Assembly (NCBI RefSeq): GCF_001466305.1
Contig: NZ_JWID01000006.1
Location: 62,212-126,211, forward strand
Direction: 5' to 3'
DNA: 64,000 nt
DNA from: Defluviitalea phaphyphila
GTDB lineage: Bacteria; Bacillota; Clostridia; Lachnospirales; Defluviitaleaceae
Of this stretch, positions 9,442 through 22,618 are shown piece by piece. The notes below the pieces were generated by a model, which made no database searches, was not told where the DNA came from, and worked only from the letters and a program-made list of their open reading frames with translations. A program made the position numbers and the translations under genes. Within the stretch, counting starts at the first letter, position 1, and every line of letters begins with the position of its first letter.

Positions 9442-9446
9442 ACAAT

Positions 9447-9496
9447 AGCCCCCTTTAATAGAACTCTTGTTTTATATATATGTTTAAAGGGGGGCT
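9447..9496 (-). promoter_or_regulatory. hairpin that can occlude the spoIIID ribosome binding site
   Basis: AGCCCCCTTTAA (9447-9458) is complementary to TTAAAGGGGGGCT (9484-9496), with one extra G. On a minus-strand transcript reading through from the spoIIQ-like gene this forms a GC-rich stem that includes the AAAGGGGG ribosome binding site of spoIIID. There is no T run after it in that direction, so it does not look like a simple terminator for that strand. Confidence 0.6.
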
Positions 9497-9511
9497 TTTA
9501 TGATTTGTGGA

Positions 9512-10378
9512 TTAGTTTTTATTATTTAGTAATTCCTTTGGATTAACTGGTTTATTATCCTTTGTAACTTGAAAATATACATGTTCTCCAAGCAATATGG
9601 AATATTTTGTAGGAGAGCCTATTTCTCCTATTATTTGACCCTGCTCTACTATGTCATTTTGTTTTACAGAAACATTTTTTTGTAACTGTCCATAAATTGT
9701 TCTCCATCCATCTCCATGATTTAAAATCACAGTTATTCCTGTTTCTGGATCATTTTTTATCATTTCCACTTTTCCTCTAGCTACCGCCTTTACATTCGTA
9801 TCTTCAGAAGGTTTAATGCAAATGGCAGGGTGCACCCTATATTGTTCTAATGTTTTATCAAATATTAGTTTATCAGAACTATAATCCATTACAATTTGAC
9901 CCGATATAGGCCAAATTATTGCAGTATTTTCATTAAAAGAAAAAGTTTCTTCAACTTCTTTAGCCTCTTCCTCTGTCTCTTGCTTTTCTCTTTCTGTATC
10001 TTCATTATTTTTATTTGAGGATACTACTATAATATCTTGTTCTATTTCTTCTTTTTTAGTTTCTATAGACTTATCTTCATTATTTTCTGGGGATTGGTTT
10101 GTATCGCTATTTTCTGCAATTACACTTCCTGCTCCTTCTATATCTTCTGTAGTAATATCTAAATCATTTTGATATGCATTAATAGTTCCTACATTTTCTA
10201 AATCATAGTCTCCAAATTCTTCATCTAAATCAATAGAATTTTGTTCATTTATTTTGTTTAATATATGCATATTATGATTCGTTATAAATGTAGTTGTTCC
10301 TATTACAGTTAAAATGCAAAGCAATAAAATAACATAATACCCCTTTTTATTTAGATATGTCCAAAATTTATTTTTCAT
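9512..10378 (-). CDS. spoIIQ: SpoIIQ-like M23/LytM-domain protein
   Basis: This protein (288 residues from the chosen ATG at 10378, behind GGAGGTGG) has one N-terminal membrane helix, an acidic low-complexity linker and a C-terminal LytM/M23 domain. Its place between spoIID and spoIIID matches SpoIIQ, the forespore half of the channel that links forespore and mother cell during engulfment. The usual zinc motif HxxxD reads HPAIC, the usual HxH reads HVY, and the position often filled by His in YxHL is Gln (YGQL). It is therefore probably not an active endopeptidase and acts structurally. Confidence 0.85.
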   Translation of the reverse strand: MKNKFWTYLNKKGYYVILLLCILTVIGTTTFITNHNMHILNKINEQNSIDLDEEFGDYDLENVGTINAYQNDLDITTEDIEGAGSVIAENSDTNQSPENNEDKSIETKKEEIEQDIIVVSSNKNNEDTEREKQETEEEAKEVEETFSFNENTAIIWPISGQIVMDYSSDKLIFDKTLEQYRVHPAICIKPSEDTNVKAVARGKVEMIKNDPETGITVILNHGDGWRTIYGQLQKNVSVKQNDIVEQGQIIGEIGSPTKYSILLGEHVYFQVTKDNKPVNPKELLNNKN

Positions 10379-10420
10379 TGTATCCACCTCCGTTTATAGT
10401 ATAACCGGAGGAAATATAAG

Positions 10421-11410
10421 CTATTCATTATCTAAAAGATTTTCATTTACTTCATTTATATTGATTATATCAATGTTCTGATAATAATGTTTTAAAATAT
10501 CTTTATAAGTTTTTCCTTGTTTAGCCATATAATTAGCTCCATATTGGCTCATTCCTGCTCCATGACCATACCCCTTAGTTATAAATATCAAACTATCTCC
10601 TTCTTCTTGAACCGAAAAGCAACTAGATTTAAGATTAAATATATCTCTTATTTCTTCTCCAGATATTAATTTATTTCCTATTTGAATTTTTTTTACATAT
10701 CCTCCACTACTTCTTTCTACAATTTGAAATTCTCCTACTAAATCATTAATAATTATATCGGGATATCTTTCTTTTAAGAGATTTACTATTTTTTGTTTTG
10801 AAATTTTTTGTTCATCTTTAAAAACTGGTGATTCTATATCTCCTTGGCTTTCTACACTTTTTAAATATGGAACATCTACATCCCATATATCTTTTGCACT
10901 TTGAGTAAATCCTGCACTAGTAGAATGAAATACTGCTTCTATAGGCTCTTCTTCATAAGTCATAATTTCTCCTTTTGTTTCTTCTACTGCAAGAGAAATT
11001 CTATTATAATATGCCTCAAAGTTTTCTCCCCATTTTTCTTTTAATTCATCTTTTGATAAATATGCCTGTCCTTTTGAAAAATCTGTACTAATATCTGCTC
11101 CTTTTAAATTTGCCTCCGATTTTTGTTCTATTTTTTTTATAGCATAAGTCCTTGCTGCTACTGCCTGAGCTTTTAGAGCTTCTAATTCAAATAATGCTGG
11201 CATTTCTGCAGCTAGTACTCCTTTTATATACTCTTCAAATTCTATCTCCATAATTTTATTAGTTTTTTCATCTAATACTTTAATTATTTTTTCCTCTGAT
11301 ATTATATTATTATGTTCATAATATGACTTTCCAAAAAATGAAGTTATTAAAGCTGGAACTCCTATTATAGCTAAAAATATTGTTAAAAAAAGAACTCCTA
11401 TTTTTTTCAA
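10421..11410 (-). CDS. spoIID: stage II sporulation protein D (peptidoglycan lytic transglycosylase)
   Basis: SpoIID trims peptidoglycan during forespore engulfment together with SpoIIM and SpoIIP. The family segments are clear: EEYIKGVLAAEMPALFELEALKAQAVAARTYA, with the catalytic Glu in AAEMP, then AVFHSTSAGFTQSAKDIWDVDVPYLKSV, and the C-terminal TKGYGHGAGMSQYGAN motif. One N-terminal membrane segment anchors it. The TTG at 11410 is the likely start because GGGGAGGGG lies just upstream; the alternative ATG at 11443 has no ribosome binding site. It follows murA. Confidence 0.95.
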   Translation of the reverse strand: MKKIGVLFLTIFLAIIGVPALITSFFGKSYYEHNNIISEEKIIKVLDEKTNKIMEIEFEEYIKGVLAAEMPALFELEALKAQAVAARTYAIKKIEQKSEANLKGADISTDFSKGQAYLSKDELKEKWGENFEAYYNRISLAVEETKGEIMTYEEEPIEAVFHSTSAGFTQSAKDIWDVDVPYLKSVESQGDIESPVFKDEQKISKQKIVNLLKERYPDIIINDLVGEFQIVERSSGGYVKKIQIGNKLISGEEIRDIFNLKSSCFSVQEEGDSLIFITKGYGHGAGMSQYGANYMAKQGKTYKDILKHYYQNIDIININEVNENLLDNE

Positions 11411-11480
11411 GTTATCCCCTCCCCTATAAGATGTCTTGTACATTTATATGTATAACAACAAAATTTTATAACAACAAAAA

Positions 11481-11515
11481 AATAACCTACAGACATATAC
11501 TTTCTGTAAGTTATT
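11481..11515 (-). terminator. terminator at the end of murA
   Basis: AATAACTTACAGA pairs imperfectly with TCTGTAGGTTATT and is followed by a T run on the minus strand. It overlaps the last codons of murA and separates ywmB-murA from spoIID. Confidence 0.75.
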
Positions 11516-12767
11516 TGACTTTTTCTATATTTGCACCTAAGGCTGCTAATTTTTTTTCCAACTCTGAATATCCTCTTTCTATATGATAAATGTCACTTAT
11601 TTCTGTTGTTTTATCTGCTACTAAAGCACTTAAAATAAGAGAGGCTCCTGCTCTTAAATCTGTTGCTCTAACTTGAGTTCCTGTAAGTTTGTTAACTCCA
11701 TCTATAATAGCACTCCTGCCTTCTATTTTTATTTTAGCTCCCATTCTTTTTAATTCTCCAACATGCATAAATCTATTTTCAAATACTGTTTCTATAACTA
11801 CACTTGTTCCTTCAGCCATACTTAATAAACTCATAAAAGGAGCTTGCATATCTGTGGGAAAACCGGGATAAGGTAAAGTCTTAATATCAACCGATTTTAT
11901 AGAATCTTTTCCACATACTCTAATACCTTTATCAGTTTCAATTACTTCCACCCTACATTCTTTTAATTTTGCTATTATAGGTTTTAAATGATCACTGACT
12001 ACATTTTCTATCAGGATATCTCCTCTTGTAATAGCTCCTGCTACCATAAAAGTTCCTGCTTCTATTCTATCGGGTATTACGCAATGACTTGTTCCAGTAA
12101 GATTTTTAACTCCATTAATTTTTATGGAATCTGTTCCTGCCCCTCTTATATCTGCTCCCATTGCATTAAGATAATTAGCAAGATCTACTATTTCAGGTTC
12201 TACTGCTGCATTTTCAATAATAGTTGTTCCTTCTGCATATACTGCAGCCATCATTATATTTTCTGTGGCCCCCACACTGGGAAAATCTAAATAAATTTTA
12301 TTACCTACTAACTTATCTGCATAAGCTTCTACATATCCATTTTCTTGTATAATTTCTGCTCCTAATGCAGAAAATCCTTTAAGATGCAAGTCTACCGGTC
12401 TACTTCCTATAGCACATCCTCCTGGAAGAGGAATCTTTGCTTTTTTTATCCTTGCAAGTAATGGACCCATGACTAAAAATGAAGCTCTCATTTTGCTTAC
12501 CAATTCATAAGGAGCCTCATATTCTTTAATATTGTCTGTTTCTATTTCTATTTCTTTTTTAACTTTATCCCATTTTATACTTGCTCCTAAATGTTGAAGT
12601 AAATCTTGCATAATAACTACATCTTTTAAGTCAGGAACATCTAATATTTTACTTTTCCCTTGCCCCAATAATGAAGCAGTAAGTATAGGCAGTACAGAAT
12701 TTTTAGAACCACTTATTTTAACTGTTCCTTTTAATGGTGGACTTTTTTTTATGATTAATTTTGCCAA
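11511..12767 (-). CDS. murA: UDP-N-acetylglucosamine 1-carboxyvinyltransferase
   Basis: This 418-residue enzyme transfers enolpyruvate from PEP to UDP-GlcNAc, the first committed step of peptidoglycan synthesis. The catalytic Cys is Cys118 in LPGGCAIGSRPVDLH, the site attacked by fosfomycin. KN at 22-23 in SGSKNSVLPI and the PGFPTDMQAPFM segment are also conserved. It lies 15 bp after ywmB with its own ATG. Position next to spoIID matches Bacillus murAA. Confidence 0.98.
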   Translation of the reverse strand: MAKLIIKKSPPLKGTVKISGSKNSVLPILTASLLGQGKSKILDVPDLKDVVIMQDLLQHLGASIKWDKVKKEIEIETDNIKEYEAPYELVSKMRASFLVMGPLLARIKKAKIPLPGGCAIGSRPVDLHLKGFSALGAEIIQENGYVEAYADKLVGNKIYLDFPSVGATENIMMAAVYAEGTTIIENAAVEPEIVDLANYLNAMGADIRGAGTDSIKINGVKNLTGTSHCVIPDRIEAGTFMVAGAITRGDILIENVVSDHLKPIIAKLKECRVEVIETDKGIRVCGKDSIKSVDIKTLPYPGFPTDMQAPFMSLLSMAEGTSVVIETVFENRFMHVGELKRMGAKIKIEGRSAIIDGVNKLTGTQVRATDLRAGASLILSALVADKTTEISDIYHIERGYSELEKKLAALGANIEKVK

Positions 12768-12782
12768 TATACTCTTTCCTTT

Positions 12783-13529
12783 CTAGTAATCTACTGTAAT
12801 CACTGGAGTTGCAAGATAAATATAAGTTTTTTGTTCATACTCATTATATTTAAAAGCAATATTTACATTAATTTTTTTATTATTAGAAACTAACCAATCA
12901 TTTATTAATTTTGTATATCCGTAAACACTATATATATTTTCTGTTTCATAAGTTTCTTCTATTTTAGCTTTAATATTTTCCATCATTTCATATGCTATAT
13001 TTTCTTTTTCTTCTTTTGTTAATTTCTTATCACTAGTTCCTGTAATTGTAATATTAGTAGTATTATCCATATTATTTTGCTTAAAAATATTATCTATTTT
13101 TTCTTTTAAATCAACTATACTTTTATACTGGCCATAAAGAATTATATCAATAATTATATAAGTATTTGCCTTTTCTTCATTTTCATACTTAATAGACTCT
13201 AATTTAATAGTAGTTTTTGCATTTTTAGACACCCTAGTTATAACTAATTTTTTAAATGTATTTTCATCTGCTATTTTCATATCATCTATATTATTGATTC
13301 CTAAAGAAGAAGAAATTATATTAGCATATTTTTTTAATTCTTCTATATTAGAAAATGATTGGTTTAAAGCACCCCAACTATTAAGGTTAATTTGAATTGT
13401 ATTAAAATCAGACTCTAAAAATGTCTCAAAAACTATCTTTTCTCCATTTATATTATTACCTATTTTAAAAAAAGCTACACTATAAACAATTACTAAAACA
13501 AGAAAAAAAATACTAAATTTTTTTTTCAT
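12783..13529 (-). CDS. ywmB: YwmB-like secreted protein
   Basis: This 248-residue protein begins with a hydrophobic signal or anchor segment (MKKKFSIFFLVLVIVYSVAF). The rest has the spacing of the YwmB family, an alpha/beta fold resembling TATA-box-binding protein. The assignment rests mainly on position directly upstream of murA, as in Bacillus subtilis, plus general sequence character. The function of YwmB is not established. The real start is the ATG at 13529 behind GGTGGGAGGG; an in-frame GTG at 13544 lies inside that ribosome binding site. Confidence 0.65.
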   Translation of the reverse strand: MKKKFSIFFLVLVIVYSVAFFKIGNNINGEKIVFETFLESDFNTIQINLNSWGALNQSFSNIEELKKYANIISSSLGINNIDDMKIADENTFKKLVITRVSKNAKTTIKLESIKYENEEKANTYIIIDIILYGQYKSIVDLKEKIDNIFKQNNMDNTTNITITGTSDKKLTKEEKENIAYEMMENIKAKIEETYETENIYSVYGYTKLINDWLVSNNKKINVNIAFKYNEYEQKTYIYLATPVITVDY

Positions 13530-13669
13530 TATTTTCCCTCCCACCCTATAATCTACCTAAATTATTGACTATAAAAAATTTTTTATTCAATTTTATTTAT
13601 TTTTAAACTAATAAGTAATTATTTATTAACTAAAACATTTTTTTAAATAAAAAATTATATATTTAATAA

Positions 13670-13698
13670 TTGTAATATATTGCATTATATATTATAAT
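13670..13698 (+). promoter_or_regulatory. sigma-A type promoter of the 13730 gene
   Basis: TTGTAA (13670-13675), a 17-bp spacer and TATAAT (13693-13698) lie upstream of AGGAGG and the ATG at 13730. Confidence 0.65.
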
Positions 13699-13729
13699 GT
13701 TGACAAAAATAATTTTAGGAGGAAAAATA

Positions 13730-14854
13730 ATGAAAAAAATAATTTTTTTGTTTATATGTCTATTATTTTTTATCTCAAGTTATAATTTGATAAACAATAA
13801 TGTTGAAAATGAAACATTATTAGAAAATAATGAAGAAATTTCTATGACAGAAGATGATCAAAAATCTTCAATAGATAATGCTGAAAAACAAATTATTAAT
13901 TTGCATAAGTTATCTTTAGAATGTTCTAATGATATGCAAATTGATGAATTTGTTTCTAATGAAAATTTTATACGTCTAATAAAAAGCGGATTAACTGTAG
14001 ATATTAAATACTCTAGCGAAATGTTTATTATAACTACCGATCGTTTTGCCCAAGAAATCATTGACTCTATGATAAGTGATGATTATATTTATCTATTAGA
14101 CGAACCAGAAGAAGTAGAAATAAATGAACAAAAATGGGTTAGAGCGGCTATAACAACCAAAATCCCTAACACAGATTTTAAAAATATTGTCTCATATTTC
14201 TTAGTAAAAGACACTGATTATTACTCTATATCATTTTATACTCTTATTGAAGATTATGAGAAATTTTTACCTGAAATAAATGAAATAATAAATACTGTTA
14301 AAATTGATATTTCTGAGGACAATGATAAAGAAAATTTAACATCTCAAGATATCGAAAAAAGTTTAGAATCTAAAAATGATAAAAAAGAAAATTCATCTAA
14401 ACAAGTTATTACTATGAATACGTTGTCTTTAGAATGTTCTAAGGATTTTAAACCTGATGAAAATGTTACTAGTATTAATGAAGATTTAATGGAAGTAAAA
14501 AAATTTGTAAAAGATAATTTAACTTTACAAATTCATCATATAGCACCAGAAAATGTTTCTTCAGAAACATTAGATTTTGCTAAAGGAACGGTTGATATAA
14601 TGATAGATTCATATTATTTTAAACGATTAAAAGAAACTGAAGAAATAGAAATAAATGGAGAAAAATGGGCTAAAGAAGTTGTAAGTTCAGAACATCCAAA
14701 TGAAGAACCTTACAATCTTATTATGTATTTTTTAGTAAAAAATAATGATTTTTATTACGTGACATTTTCTGTTCCTATTGAAGATTATGAAAATCTTTTA
14801 CCTGAAATAAATGAAATAATGAGTACAGCTAAAATAAGTGTTGCTAAAAATTAA
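13730..14854 (+). CDS. exported protein with two tandem related domains, function unknown
   Basis: This 374-residue protein has an N-terminal hydrophobic segment (MKKIIFLFICLLFFISSY) and no clear lipobox, so it is secreted or membrane anchored. Two copies of a domain of about 145 residues follow, joined by a charged Ser/Lys/Asn-rich linker. Matching blocks are LSLECSNDM/LSLECSKDF, EPEEVEINEQKW/ETEEIEINGEKW, SYFLVKDTDYY/MYFLVKNNDFY and EDYEKFLPEINEI/EDYENLLPEINEI. The pattern loosely recalls DcrB/PsbP-like folds, but I cannot assign a family. The ATG at 13730 follows TAGGAGG. It faces opposite to its neighbours and interrupts the ywmB-atp order known from Bacillus. Confidence 0.7.
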   Translation: MKKIIFLFICLLFFISSYNLINNNVENETLLENNEEISMTEDDQKSSIDNAEKQIINLHKLSLECSNDMQIDEFVSNENFIRLIKSGLTVDIKYSSEMFIITTDRFAQEIIDSMISDDYIYLLDEPEEVEINEQKWVRAAITTKIPNTDFKNIVSYFLVKDTDYYSISFYTLIEDYEKFLPEINEIINTVKIDISEDNDKENLTSQDIEKSLESKNDKKENSSKQVITMNTLSLECSKDFKPDENVTSINEDLMEVKKFVKDNLTLQIHHIAPENVSSETLDFAKGTVDIMIDSYYFKRLKETEEIEINGEKWAKEVVSSEHPNEEPYNLIMYFLVKNNDFYYVTFSVPIEDYENLLPEINEIMSTAKISVAKN

Positions 14855-14855
14855 T

Positions 14856-14890
14856 AAAAAGCCGTGTATTAATTTCATACACGGCTTTTT
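14856..14890. terminator. bidirectional terminator between the 13730 gene and atpC
   Basis: AAAAAGCCGTGTAT/ATACACGGCTTTTT forms a strong stem with A and T runs on both sides, so it can end both converging transcripts. Confidence 0.9.
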
Positions 14891-14908
14891 ATTATTAAAA
14901 AATGTAAT

Positions 14909-15313
14909 TTATTTATCACTATATTGACTAATTTCTAATCTTACTAATGCTCTTTTAAGAGCAGTCTCGGCTCTAGCTCTATCAATTTCTGCACTTTTCT
15001 TAGCTAATCTTTCTTCTGCTCTACGTTTTGCAGCTTCTGCCCTAGATCTATCAATTTCATGTGGCCATTCTGCCGCATCTGCAAGAATTGTAACCTTATC
15101 TGGTTGTATTTCTGCAAATCCTCCTATTAAAGAAGCTTTTCTTTCTTTTTCTTCTTGTTTTATTTTTATATAACCAATGGAGATAATTGTTGTCAAAGGC
15201 TCATGATTTGGAAGTATTCCTATATCTCCTTCTGTTGTTTTAAATACTATCCTATCTACTTCTTCATCAAAAAATTTCTTATCCGGTGTTATGATCTGAA
15301 GATTCATTTTCAC
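14909..15313 (-). CDS. atpC: ATP synthase epsilon subunit
   Basis: This 134-residue subunit of the F1 central stalk has the N-terminal beta-sandwich (LQIITPDKKFFDEEVDRIVF, then GDIGILPNHEPL) and a C-terminal two-helix region rich in Arg, Ala and Glu that can inhibit ATP hydrolysis. It is the last gene of the atp operon, 8 bp after atpD, and precedes the shared terminator. Confidence 0.96.
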   Translation of the reverse strand: MKMNLQIITPDKKFFDEEVDRIVFKTTEGDIGILPNHEPLTTIISIGYIKIKQEEKERKASLIGGFAEIQPDKVTILADAAEWPHEIDRSRAEAAKRRAEERLAKKSAEIDRARAETALKRALVRLEISQYSDK

Positions 15314-15321
15314 TTTATCAC

Positions 15322-16725
<1,404 letters not shown>

Positions 16726-16748
16726 TCACTCCTTTATCCATTTACTGC

Positions 16749-17609
16749 CTAATTTAGAGCCTCTGCTCCTGCTACTATTTCTGATATTTCCTGGGTAATA
16801 TCTGCTTGTCTTGCTCTATTATATTGAAGAGTTAATTTACTAATTATATCTTCTGCATTTTCTGTGGCTGAATCCATAGCTGTCATTCTTGCTCCTTGTT
16901 CACTAGCTGCAGCTTCAACCATAGCACCATAAATAATGCTACTTATATATTTTGGAATAACATAATTTAAAACACCTTCTTCAGAAGGTTCATAATTCAT
17001 TATATCTGTATTATCAATTTCATTTACTTCTTCAAATTTTGAAACATCTACAGGAAGTATTTTAATTATCATAGGTTCTTGATTAATAGTTGATTTAAAG
17101 GAAGTATAAGCTAAATACACTTCATCTATTTCTTGCTTTTTGTATAAATCTAATATTGTTTCTCCAATCTTTGCAGCATAAAAATATTTAGGATTCTCTG
17201 AAATTCCTAAGTATGAATCATAAATATTAAAATTTCTTCTATTAAAATAATCTTTAGCTTTTTTCCCAATAGTTATAAGTTTTACATTATTTTTATCACT
17301 CATATGATTATACGCAAATTTAGATATATTAACATTATATCCTCCAGCTAATCCTCTATCAGAAGCCATTACGATATACATGGTATTTTTTACTTTTCTT
17401 TCCGTCAAATATGGATGGATAATCCCATTACTCCTATTTACAATAGAGGCAATAGTAGCTTGCATCTTATTAAAAAAAGGTCTTGTAGCCTCTAAATTTT
17501 GTTTTGCTTTTTGCATTTTTGCTGTTGCAACAAGCTTCATTGCCTTAGTTATCTGACTAGTACTATCAACACTTTTAATTCTTCTTTTTATATCCCTTAT
17601 TGAGGCCAT
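16749..17609 (-). CDS. atpG: ATP synthase gamma subunit
   Basis: This 286-residue rotor-shaft subunit starts with MASIRDIKRRIKSVDSTSQI and ends with ENAEDIISKLTLQYNRARQA followed by ITQEISEIVAGAEAL, the two helices that form the central coiled coil. The GLAGGYN segment is also conserved. It is separated from atpA by 76 bp that contain a perfect palindrome. Confidence 0.98.
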   Translation of the reverse strand: MASIRDIKRRIKSVDSTSQITKAMKLVATAKMQKAKQNLEATRPFFNKMQATIASIVNRSNGIIHPYLTERKVKNTMYIVMASDRGLAGGYNVNISKFAYNHMSDKNNVKLITIGKKAKDYFNRRNFNIYDSYLGISENPKYFYAAKIGETILDLYKKQEIDEVYLAYTSFKSTINQEPMIIKILPVDVSKFEEVNEIDNTDIMNYEPSEEGVLNYVIPKYISSIIYGAMVEAAASEQGARMTAMDSATENAEDIISKLTLQYNRARQADITQEISEIVAGAEALN

Positions 17610-17665
17610 TATTTCACCCCTTTCATATTTAAGTTAAAGGGAATAAATTCTCTAATTTATATTTA

Positions 17666-19750
<2,085 letters not shown>

Positions 19751-19763
<13 letters not shown>

Positions 19764-20269
19764 GTCACATCCCCCATCTGATCAATTACTTCATCAATTA
19801 ACTCATTATGCTTTTTATCATCTATGGAAGATGCAACTAATTTTGAAGCCACCAAAGATGCTATGTCTATCATTTCTTTCTTTATTTCATCCTGCATTTT
19901 TGCTTTTTCTCTTTCTATATCTGTTAATGCTCTATCTTTTATGACATTGGCTTCTTCTTTTGCTTGTTCTACTATTTCTTGTTCTTTTTCTAAAGCTTTT
20001 CTTCTAGCTTCTTTTAAAATTTGATTTGCTTCTTCTTCAACATTTTCTAATTTGCTTTCATATTCATTTTTCATTTCTAATACTCTTTTTTCTTCTGCTT
20101 TTACTTCATCTATTTGACTTTTTATTTTCTGAGTTCTTTTTTCCATAAACTCTCTAACAGGTTTAAAAAGTAAATAACTAAGTCCTGCAAACAAAATAGC
20201 TGTATTTAGAAGTTGCATTCCTAAACTAAATAAAAGCTGTGAATCAAAACTAATTATCCCGCCATCCAA
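19751..20269 (-). CDS. atpF: ATP synthase subunit b
   Basis: This 172-residue protein has one N-terminal membrane helix (LNTAILFAGLSYLLFKPV) and a long charged amphipathic coiled coil that forms the peripheral stator. The KPVREFMEKRTQKI segment is typical. It lies between the c-subunit genes and atpH. Confidence 0.95.
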
Positions 20270-20318
20270 GAGACATCCTCCTTCCTCTTTGCTGCCTAAG
20301 ATGGATATTAATATACTA

Positions 20319-20624
<306 letters not shown>

Positions 20625-20629
20625 TTAAT

Positions 20630-21193
<564 letters not shown>

Positions 21194-21212
21194 TTATGTT
21201 AATGAGGTCCAT

Positions 21213-21905
21213 TTAACCTTCCATAGCACTAGATACGAAGGTCATACTAAGCATTACAAAAATAAAAGTCTGTAATACCCCTGCAAATACATCAAAATAA
21301 GCATGCAAAACTGCAGGTAATCCTATTTTAAGAGCAATCCAAGGCATAGAATACCAAAGAGCCATTATAATTGTTCCTCCTAGAATATTCCCAAAAAGAC
21401 GGAAACTAAGAGAAACTGGGTTGGCTAATTCTCCTATAACATTTAAAGGGAATAAAAATGGTATAGGTTCAAAAAACCCTTTTATATATTTGCCTATTCC
21501 ATTACTTTTAATACCATAACCTTGAACCATAAAAAATGTCATTAAAGCTAAAGATAAAGTAGTTGCAATATCTGCTGTAGGGGGTCTTAACCCTACTAGT
21601 CCTGATAAATTGGCCAATAATATAAACAAAAACATGCTTCCATAAAAGGGTGCAAAGCCTTTGTTTTTTTCTCCCATGGTACTAGAAGTAAAAGAATAAA
21701 ATATATCTACTATAGCTTCTATAACATTTTGAAATCCCTTTGGTATGTCTTCAAATTTCTTTAAAGAGAGTCTCACAATAATAGCAAAAACAAAAAGTAC
21801 TCCCATTATAATCCATGTGTTTACAATTGTAGTTGTAATCCAAAATTGATTATCCCCTATTTGTATAGGAAAAATATTATGATTATAAAAATCTAGATTT
21901 TCCAA
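21213..21905 (-). CDS. atpB: ATP synthase subunit a
   Basis: This 230-residue integral membrane protein forms the ion half-channels of Fo. The key Arg lies in the conserved segment PVSLSFRLFGNILGG, and several hydrophobic helices surround it. It follows atpI and precedes the two c genes in normal order. Confidence 0.97.
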   Translation of the reverse strand: MENLDFYNHNIFPIQIGDNQFWITTTIVNTWIIMGVLFVFAIIVRLSLKKFEDIPKGFQNVIEAIVDIFYSFTSSTMGEKNKGFAPFYGSMFLFILLANLSGLVGLRPPTADIATTLSLALMTFFMVQGYGIKSNGIGKYIKGFFEPIPFLFPLNVIGELANPVSLSFRLFGNILGGTIIMALWYSMPWIALKIGLPAVLHAYFDVFAGVLQTFIFVMLSMTFVSSAMEG

Positions 21906-21908
21906 TCT

Positions 21909-22298
21909 TTACACCTCCTTTTTATTTTTTATTATGTTGTATCCAAAAAACATGAGAAAAACTGAAAATTTCATAGTAAGTAAGCCCAAAAAAGTCCCTA
22001 TTAAACTAATACTAGGCTCTAAAGCCGCCACAAGTAAAATTATCCCAGTTATTATGTACCTAATCATATAATTCCCTGTGGCATACTTACTAGCTTTGTG
22101 CGGTGGCATACTAAGGGATTTTTTTATACTTAATTCCATTAATCTAAGTTTTAATATAGAAAAAATACTTCCAAATAAAACACCTTTTATAAAAACAAAT
22201 GGTTTTTCCACTATTAAGCTACCTATCACTCCTATAATAACTCCAGTAATAATAATACCAATAATGAGTCGCTTCCCATCTGGAATACGATCACTCAT
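21909..22298 (-). CDS. atpI: AtpI-like protein of the ATP synthase operon
   Basis: This protein of 129 residues has four hydrophobic segments and sits in the atpI position before atpB. AtpI proteins assist c-ring assembly in some species, including Na+ ATPases. I chose the ATG at 22298 (MSDRIPDGKRL), which overlaps the end of atpZ as ATGAGTGA and suggests translational coupling. A longer open frame upstream lies within atpZ and has no good ribosome binding site. Confidence 0.75.
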   Translation of the reverse strand: MSDRIPDGKRLIIGIIITGVIIGVIGSLIVEKPFVFIKGVLFGSIFSILKLRLMELSIKKSLSMPPHKASKYATGNYMIRYIITGIILLVAALEPSISLIGTFLGLLTMKFSVFLMFFGYNIIKNKKEV

Positions 22299-22536
22299 TC
22301 TTTCCATCCTTTCTCTTTTTTCCGCTTTTTGTACCCTTAGCAGTAATAATAAATAAATTCCTAAAAGCTGCTCCAACTCCTAAAACAGAAAAAATTACTA
22401 AAAATAATCCCCCACTATTAAGTCTATTATCCAAAAAATTACCAATAAGTATACATCCTATAATAGGCAGGGCCATTACAATTCCTATTTGAGTTATTAA
22501 AGAAATAAATGATAAAAATTCTAAATTTTTTTTCAT
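22291..22536 (-). CDS. atpZ: AtpZ/AtpI family small membrane protein
   Basis: This 81-residue protein has two membrane helices (LITQIGIVMALPIIGCILIG, then GGLFLVIFSVLGVGAAFRNLF) and matches the AtpZ/AtpI family that begins many atp operons. In some bacteria AtpZ with AtpI forms a Ca2+/Mg2+ transporter. The ATG at 22536 lies at the right distance from GGTGGGGAG. It is the first gene of the operon. Confidence 0.8.
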   Translation of the reverse strand: MKKNLEFLSFISLITQIGIVMALPIIGCILIGNFLDNRLNSGGLFLVIFSVLGVGAAFRNLFIITAKGTKSGKKRKDGKNE

Positions 22537-22567
22537 AATACTCCCCACCTATTAAAACTTTTTATCT

Positions 22568-22596
22568 ATTATACACTTTTCTTTTTTTAGTGTCTA
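22568..22596 (-). promoter_or_regulatory. promoter of the ATP synthase operon
   Basis: On the minus strand TAGACA (22591-22596), a 17-bp spacer and TATAAT (22568-22573) lie 32 bp upstream of the atpZ start. Confidence 0.7.
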
Positions 22597-22618
22597 CTAT
22601 GCATGAATTTTAATAATA

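Noticed and set aside
11988..12290. Cys/Tyr/Ser-rich plus-strand open frame opposite murA
   Set aside because: Looks like a Cys-rich peptide but is fully antisense to conserved murA codons and has no ribosome binding site.
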